Assembly (NCBI RefSeq): GCF_005885675.1
Contig: NZ_VANR01000003.1
Span: forward strand, 124,001 to 188,000
Reading direction: 5' to 3'
From: Polaribacter aestuariivivens
GTDB taxonomy: Bacteria; Bacteroidota; Bacteroidia; Flavobacteriales; Flavobacteriaceae
Length of the DNA stretch: 64,000 bases
The position numbers and the translations under genes were made by a program. Below the pieces are notes generated by a model, which worked only from the letters and a program-made list of their open reading frames with translations, ran no database searches and was not told the DNA's origin. Shown here one piece after another: positions 16,665-26,780 of the stretch. Every line of letters begins with the position of its first letter. The first letter of the stretch is position 1.

Positions 16665-17046
16665 AGATATTTTTAAATACATTTTGGTATTTGTACTTTT
16701 ATTTTTAATTGGTTTTTATACGCACCATTTTTTGTTGGAATATTTTGAGTTAAATATTTCCTTTTCTTTAGAAAAAATTTACCTTTTTCATGCCTTTTTT
16801 TCGGCAATTATTTGCATCAATTTACGATTTGTTTCCACTGTTGATAAACTTTTTCCTCAACTTGGTTTTATCTATTTAGGCACGCTGTTAATCAAACTAA
16901 TTTTATTTTGCATCTTTTTCTACAACCCAGTATTCACGGTAGATTCCTTTAGTCTTACTGAAAAAATGGGACTGTTTATTCCGCTTTTTATTTTTTTATC
17001 AACAGAAGCAATTTTTGTATTAAAAATACTCAACAAAAAAGAATAA
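16657..17046 (+). CDS. Four-helix membrane protein (DUF6168-like) of the atp locus
   Basis: 129 aa with four predicted membrane helices and very short loops. The position between atpZ and atpB, as well as the size, match the DUF6168 proteins found at this place in flavobacteria and the AtpI position of other bacteria. I infer a role in ATP synthase assembly. There are no catalytic residues to point to. It overlaps atpZ by 8 bp. A separate strong promoter then precedes atpB, so atpB-G can be made without this gene. Confidence 0.65.
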   Translation: MNKDIFKYILVFVLLFLIGFYTHHFLLEYFELNISFSLEKIYLFHAFFSAIICINLRFVSTVDKLFPQLGFIYLGTLLIKLILFCIFFYNPVFTVDSFSLTEKMGLFIPLFIFLSTEAIFVLKILNKKE

Positions 17047-17068
17047 ATAATTATTCAGCAAAAAAAGG

Positions 17069-17098
17069 TTTGTAGTTTTGAATTATTGCGTACCTTTG
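17069..17098 (+). promoter_or_regulatory. Promoter of the atpBEFHAG operon
   Basis: TTTG (17069-17072) and TACCTTTG (17091-17098) are separated by 18 bases, an excellent fit to the Bacteroidota -33/-7 consensus TTTG/TAnnTTTG. The atpB start codon is 28 bp further on. Confidence 0.7.
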
Positions 17099-17126
17099 CG
17101 CCGAATTTAGAAAGCGTATTTTTACA

Positions 17127-18260
17127 ATGAAGGTTGCACAAAAAACAATCAAGTTTCTTTTAATAGCAGCAATAACCCTTTTTACAACGGTTAATTTCGC
17201 ATCAGAATCTGACAAAAAACAAGACAATCAAAATGATGGTGGTCGTGTAAATACGAAAACTGAGGTTGAAGATTATATACTTCATCACATAAAAGATTCT
17301 CATGATTTTTCTTTGTTTTCTTACACAAGCAATGGAGAAAGAAAACATGTTGGTTTTCCACTACCAGTAATTTTATGGACAAGTGAAGGTTTGGTTACTT
17401 TTATGTCATCAGAATTTCACCATAATGACGATGGTCATGTAATCGTAGAAAAGAAAGGATTAAAATTCGCAAAAGTACACTCTAAAATATACGAATTAGA
17501 CAAAGGGGTTTCATCAATAAACTTTGATGAAGATCACCATCCAACCAATGCACATAAAGTATTAGATTTTTCTATCACTAAAAGTGTAGTTGGAATTCTA
17601 TTGATAGGTTTTTTATTATTGTTTTGGTTTTCAAGATTGGCAAAGCAATACAAAACAAAACAAATTCCAACAGGGTTTGCAAGAGTATTAGAGCCTTTGG
17701 TTTTATATGTTCGTGACGAAATTGCAAGACCAAATATCGGAGAAAAACATTATAGAAAATTTACAGGATACTTATTAACAGTATTTTTCTTTATTTGGGT
17801 ATTAAACTTAGCAGGTTTAACTCCATTAGGATTTAACGTAACAGGTCAGCTAGCAGTAACAGCATGTTTGGCAATTTTTACGTTAATAATTTATTCAGTA
17901 AGTGGTACAAAAGGATATTGGATGCACATGTTGTGGATGCCAGGGGTTCCTGTATTAATTCGTCCAGTTTTAGCAATTATAGAATTAGCTGGAGCCTTAT
18001 TAATTAAACCATTTTCATTATTAGTACGTTTGTTCGCAAACATTTCAGCAGGTCATATTGTGGTAATGAGCTTAATTGCAATTATGTTCACTTTAAAAGA
18101 ATCTTTAGGGGTTGTAGGTGCAACAGGATTGTCATTTGTATTATCATTTTTTATATTATTAATTGAGGTTTTAGTAGCTTTTTTACAAGCGTATATTTTT
18201 ACAATGCTATCAGCATTGTTTATTGGTATGGCAGTAGAAGATCATGCTGAAGCTCATTAG
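17127..18260 (+). CDS. atpB: ATP synthase F0 subunit a
   Basis: 377 aa. The first 150 residues are a Bacteroidota-type extension with a signal peptide (about 1-25) and a His/Asp-rich soluble region. The membrane part carries the conserved proton-channel Arg in ELAGALLIKPFSLLVRLFANISAGH. The subunit forms the two half-channels that feed protons to the c-ring. It is the first gene after the promoter at 17069. The operon continues atpE, F, H, A, G; atpD and atpC are absent here and are usually encoded elsewhere in this phylum. Confidence 0.95.
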   Translation: MKVAQKTIKFLLIAAITLFTTVNFASESDKKQDNQNDGGRVNTKTEVEDYILHHIKDSHDFSLFSYTSNGERKHVGFPLPVILWTSEGLVTFMSSEFHHNDDGHVIVEKKGLKFAKVHSKIYELDKGVSSINFDEDHHPTNAHKVLDFSITKSVVGILLIGFLLLFWFSRLAKQYKTKQIPTGFARVLEPLVLYVRDEIARPNIGEKHYRKFTGYLLTVFFFIWVLNLAGLTPLGFNVTGQLAVTACLAIFTLIIYSVSGTKGYWMHMLWMPGVPVLIRPVLAIIELAGALLIKPFSLLVRLFANISAGHIVVMSLIAIMFTLKESLGVVGATGLSFVLSFFILLIEVLVAFLQAYIFTMLSALFIGMAVEDHAEAH

Positions 18261-18275
18261 TGAAAGTTTGTTTAA

Positions 18276-18485
<210 letters not shown>

Positions 18486-18500
18486 TCCAAACAAAAACAA

Positions 18501-18545
18501 AAAATAGTGTTCTGTAACGGTTGGTTACAGAACCTATTTTTAAAT
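18501..18545 (+). terminator. atpE-atpF intergenic hairpin (attenuator or mRNA stabiliser)
   Basis: GTTCTGTAAC (18509-18518) pairs perfectly with GTTACAGAAC (18524-18533) around a five-base loop. The stem is extended by AAAATAG/CTATTTT and followed by a short T tract. It lies exactly after the c-subunit gene, which must be expressed in several-fold excess. It could be a leaky terminator or a 3' stabiliser of atpE mRNA. Confidence 0.65.
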
Positions 18546-18585
18546 TAAACAAGAATAAGAGAAAAATATATAATTAGTCTATAGA

Positions 18586-19086
18586 ATGGAAACTTTATTA
18601 AACGACTTTTCACCTGGTTTATTTGCAGTATCAACAATTTTACTGTTAGCCTTAATTGCTTTAATGGTAAAATTTGCTTGGAAACCTATTTTAAACTCTT
18701 TAGAAGAAAGAGAATCAGGAATAGAAAATGCTTTAGCAGCTGCAGAAAATGCACGTAAAGAAATGCAAAATTTACAAGCAGATAATGAAAAGCTAGTAAA
18801 AGAAGCAAGAGCTGAGCGTGATGCAATGATGAAAGAAGCAAGAGATATTAGAGATAAAATGATATCTGAAGCTAAAGAAGATGCAAAAGAAGTTACTGCT
18901 GCTTTAATAGAAAAAGCACAAGCTTCTATCGTACAAGAAAAGCAAGCAGCTTTAGCAGAAATTAAAAAGAATGTAGCAGAGTTATCTATAGGAATTGCAG
19001 AATCTGTAATTAAAAAAGAATTATCTAACAAGAAAGATCAATTAGAGTTAGTTGAAGATATCTTAAAAGAAGTTACTTTAAATTAA
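18586..19086 (+). CDS. atpF: ATP synthase F0 subunit b
   Basis: 166 aa. One N-terminal membrane helix (about 10-32) is followed by a long charged helix with the usual Ala/Glu/Lys-rich coiled coil, forming the peripheral stalk dimer with subunit delta. It begins 100 bp after atpE, past the intergenic hairpin, and ends 6 bp before atpH. Length and layout are normal. Confidence 0.93.
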   Translation: METLLNDFSPGLFAVSTILLLALIALMVKFAWKPILNSLEERESGIENALAAAENARKEMQNLQADNEKLVKEARAERDAMMKEARDIRDKMISEAKEDAKEVTAALIEKAQASIVQEKQAALAEIKKNVAELSIGIAESVIKKELSNKKDQLELVEDILKEVTLN

Positions 19087-19092
19087 GCATAA

Positions 19093-19650
19093 ATGAAAGA
19101 CGCAAGAGCAGCATTACGTTACGCCAAAGCAATTTTAAACCTTGCAACAGATTCTAAATCAGAATCTGCAGTAAACGACGATATGTCTTTAATTGCGAAT
19201 ACCATTGCAGAAAATAAAGAATTAGCAGTAATGCTAAACAGCCCTATTGTAAAAGTATCAGACAAAATGAAAGTATTAAACGCTTTGTTTGATGGTAAAG
19301 TAAACAATGTTACATTAGGTTTATTTCATTTATTACAAGACAATAAAAGAATAGCAATGTTAGGTTCTATTGCTAAGAAATACGCAATAGTATTTGATCA
19401 TTTAAAAAGTACTCAAGTAGCTAAAGTTACTACTGCAGTAGCTTTAACAAAAGAAGTTGAGCAACAAGTTTTAGATAAAATTGTAGCTTTAACAGGAGAA
19501 AAAGCAAATTTAGAAAACGTTATAAACCCAGCTATATTAGGTGGTTTTATATTACGTGTTGGAGATGTGCAGTATGATGCAAGTATCTCTAATTATTTAA
19601 ACGAATTGAAAAAGGAATTTGACAATAGTCATTACATTCCAAAAATTTAA
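19093..19650 (+). CDS. atpH: ATP synthase F1 subunit delta
   Basis: 185 aa, matching the OSCP/delta fold: an N-terminal six-helix bundle (RAALRYAKAILNLA) and a C-terminal beta/alpha part with GGFILRVGDVQYDASI, the family signature. It connects the b stalk to the top of F1. It is tightly packed between atpF (6-bp gap) and atpA (21-bp gap). Confidence 0.93.
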   Translation: MKDARAALRYAKAILNLATDSKSESAVNDDMSLIANTIAENKELAVMLNSPIVKVSDKMKVLNALFDGKVNNVTLGLFHLLQDNKRIAMLGSIAKKYAIVFDHLKSTQVAKVTTAVALTKEVEQQVLDKIVALTGEKANLENVINPAILGGFILRVGDVQYDASISNYLNELKKEFDNSHYIPKI

Positions 19651-19668
19651 TTATACATCAAATCATAA

Positions 19669-21249
<1,581 letters not shown>

Positions 21250-21318
21250 TAGACGTTAGCATATAGCTTTTAGGCAAATAGTACTAAAAACTAAAGACTA
21301 ATAACTAACAACTCAAGA

Positions 21319-22182
21319 ATGGCAAACTTAAAGGAAATACGTAATAGAATCACCTCAATTGGGTCAACAATGCAGATCACATCTGCCATGAAAATGGTAT
21401 CTGCTGCAAAGTTAAAAAAGGCGCAAGATGCAATTATTGCAATGAGGCCATATTCATCTAAACTAACAGAATTGTTGCAAAATTTAAGTGCAACATTAGA
21501 TAGTGACACTGGAGGAGTATATTCATCACAAAGAGAAATTTCTAAAGTTTTAATGGTTGTAGTAACTTCTAACAGAGGTTTGTGTGGTGGTTTTAATTCT
21601 TCGATAACCAAAGAAGTTGTAAGAACAATAGACACAAAATATGCAAATGCAACTGTAGATTTATTAACAATTGGTAAGAAAGGAGACGTTTTATCAAAAA
21701 AATATAAAGTTATAGACTCTCGAAATGATATTTTCGATGATTTAACTTTTGATAATGTTGCTGCAATTGCAGAAAAGCTAATGGGCTTATTCGAAAATGG
21801 TTCTTACGATAGAATTGAATTGGTGTATAACCAATTTAAAAATGCAGCTACTCAATTACCACAAGTAGAACAATTTTTACCAATCAAACCAATTGAAGGT
21901 GGAGATGCAAGTGCTGTAAATTCTGATTATATTTTTGAGCCATCTAAAGAAGAAATTGTGGAAGCTTTAATTCCTAAATCTTTAAAAACTCAATTATACA
22001 AAGCAATTAGAGATAGTTTCGCTTCAGAACATGGTGCACGTATGACTGCAATGCATAAAGCAACAGACAACGCAAAAGATTTAAGAGACGAATTATTGTT
22101 AACGTATAACAAAGCACGTCAAGCAGCAATTACAAATGAAATTTTAGAAATTGTTGGAGGAGCAGAAGCTTTGAATAATTAA
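21319..22182 (+). CDS. atpG: ATP synthase F1 subunit gamma
   Basis: 287 aa, the central rotor shaft. The N-terminal MANLKEIRNRITSIGSTMQI and C-terminal RNEL-type segments of the coiled coil are both present, the latter as KDLRDELLLTYNKARQAAITNEILEIVGGAEAL. It is the last gene of the operon, followed by a strong terminator at 22263. Its last codons are duplicated 53 bp downstream as a 19-bp direct repeat. Confidence 0.96.
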   Translation: MANLKEIRNRITSIGSTMQITSAMKMVSAAKLKKAQDAIIAMRPYSSKLTELLQNLSATLDSDTGGVYSSQREISKVLMVVVTSNRGLCGGFNSSITKEVVRTIDTKYANATVDLLTIGKKGDVLSKKYKVIDSRNDIFDDLTFDNVAAIAEKLMGLFENGSYDRIELVYNQFKNAATQLPQVEQFLPIKPIEGGDASAVNSDYIFEPSKEEIVEALIPKSLKTQLYKAIRDSFASEHGARMTAMHKATDNAKDLRDELLLTYNKARQAAITNEILEIVGGAEALNN

Positions 22183-22231
22183 ACGTAGCGTAGCGAAGTT
22201 AAATAATCAAAAGAGCAGAAGCTTTGAATAA
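22160..22231. repeat. 19-bp direct repeat of the atpG 3' end
   Basis: GAGCAGAAGCTTTGAATAA occurs at 22160-22178, covering the last atpG codons, and again at 22213-22231. The 34 bp between include GTAGCGTAGCG. It looks like a local tandem duplication at the gene end. Confidence 0.8.
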
Positions 22232-22262
22232 CTAAGCAAAAACTCAACAAGATAATATCTTA

Positions 22263-22298
22263 AAAACAGAGACTGGTTTTCCAGTCTCTGTTTTTTTG
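22263..22298 (+). terminator. Rho-independent terminator of the atp operon
   Basis: ACAGAGACTGG (22266-22276) and CCAGTCTCTGT (22281-22291) form an 11-bp perfect stem with a TTTT loop and a seven-base T run. Confidence 0.9.
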
Positions 22299-22365
22299 TC
22301 TTAATTTTAAAAAAAATAAAACTCTTTTATTTTTTTTGTTTTTAAGAATAGAACCAACCCTGTTC

Positions 22366-22577
22366 ATGTCTAAAGAAGTAAACCTTTTAATTCTAAGCAG
22401 TAGAAAAGGCAACCAGAGAGCTCAAATAAAAATATATGATCTCTTTGTGAAGCAATGTTTTTTATTGCTTGTAGATACCTTAAAAACGACGAAGAAGCTA
22501 AGGAAGCCATGCAAGATGCATTCTTAAAAGCAGCATTTAGAGAGAAATATTCAGAAATCTCAGGTTTTGGTTTGTAA
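22366..22577 (+). pseudogene. Frameshifted and truncated sigma-70 family factor
   Basis: The first frame from ATG 22366 gives MSKEVNLLILSSRKGNQRAQIKIYDLFVK. A second frame then continues AMFFIACRYLKNDEEAKEAMQDAFLKAA and ends at a stop at 22577. Joined, they give region 2 of an ECF sigma factor (YxxFxxxMfxiacRYlkndeeAeeamQDaFlka). Loss of one base in the GTGAAGCAATG stretch explains the shift. Everything after region 2, including the DNA-binding region 4, is missing. About 70 of roughly 180 codons remain. The relic lies 135 bp before the second cassette's outer arm, so insertion or nearby rearrangement may have removed the rest. Confidence 0.75.
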
Positions 22578-22711
22578 TAGAAATCAGAATTCCAAATATT
22601 TGTATTTTATCATCTTGACTCTTAATTTAAAATAAAAAAACCACCACAAAAGAGTAGAGTTAGGTCTTATTTTTATATTACAGTGTAAGTTGTAATATTT
22701 TTTTTTTTAAA
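22578..22711. other. Non-coding gap before cassette 2
   Basis: About 130 bp between the sigma relic and the boundary site of cassette 2. It is poly-T rich, and I see no promoter, terminator or reading frame. Together with the boundary site and cassette leader it makes a 483-bp stretch without an intact gene. Confidence 0.5.
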
Positions 22712-22921
22712 AGTTTCGTTTAACGGTCTTTTGTATGAAACGTAGCGTGTAAATAGACGCTAACTTTTCGGATTTAGCACGAGCTGAATTTTTTATTTTT
22801 ATGTTTAATTTTCTTTTATAAATATAACCAAATAAAAAATTTGGCGTACTTTGTAAATATACACAAACCTCTCGAAAAGCCTATAATAGCTATGTTTTAT
22901 ACACGTTGTTGTAAGTAGTGC
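22712..22921. repeat. Left boundary site (C) of cassette 2, attC-like
   Basis: The outer half begins AGTTTCGTTTAAC (22712-22724). Its 11-bp end pairs with GTTAAACGAAG at 30647-30657 beyond the other end (10 of 11). The inner half ends GTTGTAAGTAGTGC (22908-22921), pairing with GCATTACTTACAAC at 30595-30608 (13 of 14). The interior shares GCGTGTAAATA (22745-22755) and TTTTCGG (22765-22771) with site A, in the same order and at nearly the same offsets. GTTTAAC fits the attC core RYYYAAC. Confidence 0.6.
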
Positions 22922-22970
22922 TTTTCACGTTCTGCTTGGTTTTCCGATGTTTCTTATTTAGTTCAAATTT

Positions 22971-23057
22971 GAGCGTTGGCAAGACATACTCTTTTGCAAT
23001 TTTTGGCGTAGCGTTGGCTGTAGCGAATTGCGAATGTGTATGGCTTTGAGCGTTGGC
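22971..23057. repeat. Three short GCGTTGGC repeats in the cassette 2 leader
   Basis: GCGTTGGC occurs at 22973-22980, 23011-23018 and 23050-23057, spaced 38-39 bp, between boundary site C and the end of the metallopeptidase gene. A related GGTTGGCTTTTCA is near the other cassette end (about 30550). The function is unknown. Confidence 0.55.
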
Positions 23058-23060
23058 TTT

Positions 23061-23717
23061 TCATAAACTATTTCCATATTTTTCTAACCATTTTACCGAT
23101 TCTTTATAATTCGGATAATATGATTTCATTAAAGTCCAAAATTTATGTGTGTGATTCATAACCACAGTATGCATTAATTCGTGAATTATGATATAGTCAA
23201 TCACATATTGAGGTGCTTTTATCAATTTCCAGTTCAATGAAATATTCTTGTCTCTTGAACAATTTCCCCATTTCGTTCTGGATACTCGAATGAATATTCT
23301 ATTGTGCTTAAAATTCAAGTTTTCCGCAAGTTGGTTTGTCCGTTTTGTTAAATGTTTTTTAGCAACTTTCCGATACCATTTTTCCTGAACTTTTGGGTCA
23401 AGTAAATCTCTTTTTGAATTTATTGTTTTGTGTTCGTGGTCAACTGTAACCTTTTGTGAATACGTAGTATCATAAAAATAAGCGTATCTATTTCCGAAAA
23501 GCAATAATTGATTTCGCTTTAATTCAATTGAGGACATTCCGTCAAAATACTTTAGGTTTTTATCAATCCATCTGTTTTTTTTCTTCAACATTGAATTGAT
23601 GTCTTCCTCTGAAAAGTCTGGTGGTGCAATTATGCGTACTTTCCCATCTTCACTTACTCGAAGACGAGCGTGTTTTACTTCCTTGCGGATTAATATGTAG
23701 TTATCAGGTAACTCCAT
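23061..23717 (-). CDS. YgjP/SprT-like zinc metallopeptidase (DUF45)
   Basis: 218 aa. The zinc motif HELMH is at residues 179-183, and the family signature TKWGNCSRDKNISLNWKLI at about 148-166 identifies the YgjP/DUF45 branch. The third ligand is probably the His in NHTHKFW. There is no signal peptide, so it is cytoplasmic. It overlaps the hsdR stop by 1 bp and is the last gene of the restriction operon. YgjP-like genes often sit beside type I restriction genes. A role in removing or controlling the restriction enzyme is plausible but not shown by the sequence. Confidence 0.85.
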   Translation of the reverse strand: MELPDNYILIRKEVKHARLRVSEDGKVRIIAPPDFSEEDINSMLKKKNRWIDKNLKYFDGMSSIELKRNQLLLFGNRYAYFYDTTYSQKVTVDHEHKTINSKRDLLDPKVQEKWYRKVAKKHLTKRTNQLAENLNFKHNRIFIRVSRTKWGNCSRDKNISLNWKLIKAPQYVIDYIIIHELMHTVVMNHTHKFWTLMKSYYPNYKESVKWLEKYGNSL

Positions 23718-26700
23718 TAACTTAATTTATAATTCTGTAAAACAGCTTTCATAATTCGCTCCATCAATTCTTCATTTCCATCAATCTTTAATTCCTCAAA
23801 TTTTGGATTTACAGACAAGAGTAAAATTTCATATTTCAAACGGTCAAATTCTCTCGGAACTTCTTGCCAACCATTGTAAATTTTGGCTTTTATTTTTTCT
23901 GCTGCTTCAAATGAAAACTCTCTAACAAGTTCTTCGTTAAACGATTCTCCTGAAATATTCTTTATGATTGTAAAAAACTCAAAACTTCCTTTGTCTGGAA
24001 ATCCCATTCTTTCTGGAAGCGAAGCAATTTCATCTAATTCTGAATAAAGGTGTCCTAATTGGTTTAAGATTTCTTCAATCGCAAGACTTTCTTCTTGCTT
24101 TTGTTTTATTAAATCATCCAAACGATTTTGAAACTCAACATAAATGGCACTATTTACTTCATTCTTACGTATAACGGTTTCAATATCTCGTATGATTTTT
24201 TCTGCTTTATCAGAAGGGTCAAGCTTGATTTCTTTCAGTTTATTTAAATAATCTGAATCAATTGAAATTTCAGGCAAATGCCCTTTGAAATTTAGCAGTT
24301 TTGAAGTTTCTTGAATTAATTTTCGTGTTTTGGCTGCATAGATTTCTGCATCAAAATCTAATCGTTTAAATTCTTCTAAATAGATTTCATAAATCTCATT
24401 CAGCCACAAGTATTTTATTTTTGATTCACGTAATGCTGGATGAGGCGAAATAGATTCCCAAAGTTGAATCACTTCTCTAAATTCATTTTCAAATTTTCCG
24501 TGGTCAATTTCCGATAGCTTTCTAACGATTGCCATTGTACATTCGTAACTGTCTTCCAGTTTAATGTTTTCAAAAGGTTTAAACGCTTCATCTAAAACTT
24601 TAGGGAATGTTTTTACCAAGCTTTCTACATCTTCAAATTCACCAATATCCTCTGGGTCGTAATTCAATGCTTCCTTGTAATTTTGAAAAACTCCAACATA
24701 ATCAACTATTCGTCCAAATTCTTTCGATAGCTTGGTTACTTTATCATCATAAGGTCTGTTGGTTCTTGCTACTGCCTGTAAAAGATTATGGTGACGTAAA
24801 GGACTGTCCAAATACATTGTTTGTTCAATTGGTGCATCAAAACCAGTTAAAAGCATATTACAGACAATGAAGATTTTTAGGTTGTTACCCATTTTTTGTT
24901 CTTCTTCTGTAATTCTTTTCTTGAACTGTTTGATTAGTTTTTTACGTTCCTTATCTTCTTTATAATGGTCTTTGTAGAGTTCGTATTTTTCTGCTTCTTC
25001 GTAATGTCCAGTTGAGAATATTATGGCTATTTCTGAACGGTCGAAATAGTTCATCAGTTCATTATAATACAAGACACAAGCTTCTTTGTCACAAGCTACT
25101 ATTTGAGCTTTATAGCCTTGTGGTTCGAGCATTTCTTTGAAATCCGTTGCAATGTCTTTAGCAAGTGTTTCCACTCGTTCAGGATGCTTTAAAAAGACTT
25201 TCCAAGCTGAAACTCTTCTTTCAACAGCTTTCTTTTCATCTTCTGTAAGTTCTGCTGTGATTTCTTCGTAACCTTCTTTTAATTTTTCCTTGTCTAAAAA
25301 CCATTCTGTTGGCCCAAAAGTGTAGCGAATTGGTTTTGTAGCTCCATCATCAATTGCATCTTGAATGCTGTATTTATCTAAATAATATTCGTGTTTTCCT
25401 TTGTGTTGGTCAACTATTCCAAATTCTTGGTGTGTTTTTGGAATTGGTGTTCCTGTAAATGCGAATCGTTTAGCGTTAGGTAAAACTGCTTGCAATTCCA
25501 TTTGATAATTGCCGTATTGTGTTCTATGTGCTTCGTCAATTAAAACAATTACATTGTCTCTCAAATCTTGTCGGTCTCCTAATTCATCAAATTTTTGAAC
25601 TGTAGTTATAAATACACCTGAAGGTGAAGTTTTAATAATGTGTTTTAAATCGCCAATATTATTTACTGGTCTCGCATTTGGAAATTCGCAATCGTCAAAG
25701 GTTCCTCCAATTTGTTCTCGCAAATCTTTACGGTCAACCACAATGTAAATGGTTGGGTCTTTTAGTTCTTTACTTTGGCGAAGTTTGTATGCTGTGTAAA
25801 GCATTGTTAAACTCTTTCCAGAACCTTGTGTATGCCAAATTACACCTTGGTCTAAATCGCCTTTTATAACTCTATCTGCAATTTTATTGGCTGCTCGTAA
25901 TTGTTGATAACGAGCTACTTTTTTTACAATTTTTCCTTCTTCTCGTTCAAAAACTAAAAAGTGTTTTAAAATATCCAACACTCTTGCTGGTTGCAATAAG
26001 CCAATGATACCGAGTTTCATTCTCTCCAATACTTCTCCATTTGGTAAGCGGTCAACATCAAAATTCCAAAGTCCATCTTTTTTATCTTGATAGGTTGGAC
26101 AAAGGTCATTTGTAGGTTCTAAAATTGGATTGGGTTGACTTACATCTAACAAGGTGTTTTTCCACTCGTTGAAATAAGAAGATGAAGCTCCAGGAATTCC
26201 ATATTTCGTAATTCTACCATTACAAGCCACACCAAAACAATGACACATATATAATTTATCGGCTCTTTGGTCGTAAGTTGAAAATTGGCGAACACCTTCC
26301 ATCCAATTTGTGCCTTTTCTAGCTCTTTGTTTGGCTTCTATGGGTACTAACGGAACACCGTTTACTAACAAGACAATATCAGTTTTTACCATTTTGTAAC
26401 CTTGTACCCAAAACTGATTGGTTACAATAAAATCGTTTTCCCAAATGTTTTCAAAGTCGATAAAAAGTACATCAATGTCTTTGTCTTTTACCGAAAGCGT
26501 AACACCTGAAACCAATTTGTCTAAAAATGCTTCATTTCCAAGAATAGGAATTGGGTTGTTTAAGTTTTGCATCAGCATTTCAACTGCGTGTTGTGCAACT
26601 TCTTCGCTTATATTATTTATTAAAGCTGTTTTTTCTACCAATATTTGTTCAATAATGGGTTTTGAAAAAGGACGTTCATAGGTTTTTAAATCATCTTTAC

Positions 26701-26779
26701 TTTTGAATGACCAACCCATTTTACTTAACCATTCGGTAATTGGTTTTTCTACACCTTTTAGTTCTGATAAATGTCCCAT
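23717..26779 (-). CDS. hsdR: Type I restriction endonuclease subunit R
   Basis: 1020 aa, the normal size. The nuclease PD-(D/E)xK core is Asp134 with Glu148-Ala-Lys150. The helicase Walker A is TQGSGKS at about 318-323, motif II is DEAH at 415-418, and motif VI is near AVARTNRPYDD. The C-terminal region is helical and binds the methylase. The subunit translocates DNA and cuts at a distance when the recognition site is unmethylated. All visible motifs are intact. It is separated from hsdS by 1 bp. Confidence 0.95.
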   Translation of the reverse strand: MGHLSELKGVEKPITEWLSKMGWSFKSKDDLKTYERPFSKPIIEQILVEKTALINNISEEVAQHAVEMLMQNLNNPIPILGNEAFLDKLVSGVTLSVKDKDIDVLFIDFENIWENDFIVTNQFWVQGYKMVKTDIVLLVNGVPLVPIEAKQRARKGTNWMEGVRQFSTYDQRADKLYMCHCFGVACNGRITKYGIPGASSSYFNEWKNTLLDVSQPNPILEPTNDLCPTYQDKKDGLWNFDVDRLPNGEVLERMKLGIIGLLQPARVLDILKHFLVFEREEGKIVKKVARYQQLRAANKIADRVIKGDLDQGVIWHTQGSGKSLTMLYTAYKLRQSKELKDPTIYIVVDRKDLREQIGGTFDDCEFPNARPVNNIGDLKHIIKTSPSGVFITTVQKFDELGDRQDLRDNVIVLIDEAHRTQYGNYQMELQAVLPNAKRFAFTGTPIPKTHQEFGIVDQHKGKHEYYLDKYSIQDAIDDGATKPIRYTFGPTEWFLDKEKLKEGYEEITAELTEDEKKAVERRVSAWKVFLKHPERVETLAKDIATDFKEMLEPQGYKAQIVACDKEACVLYYNELMNYFDRSEIAIIFSTGHYEEAEKYELYKDHYKEDKERKKLIKQFKKRITEEEQKMGNNLKIFIVCNMLLTGFDAPIEQTMYLDSPLRHHNLLQAVARTNRPYDDKVTKLSKEFGRIVDYVGVFQNYKEALNYDPEDIGEFEDVESLVKTFPKVLDEAFKPFENIKLEDSYECTMAIVRKLSEIDHGKFENEFREVIQLWESISPHPALRESKIKYLWLNEIYEIYLEEFKRLDFDAEIYAAKTRKLIQETSKLLNFKGHLPEISIDSDYLNKLKEIKLDPSDKAEKIIRDIETVIRKNEVNSAIYVEFQNRLDDLIKQKQEESLAIEEILNQLGHLYSELDEIASLPERMGFPDKGSFEFFTIIKNISGESFNEELVREFSFEAAEKIKAKIYNGWQEVPREFDRLKYEILLLSVNPKFEELKIDGNEELMERIMKAVLQNYKLS

Positions 26780-26780
26780 A

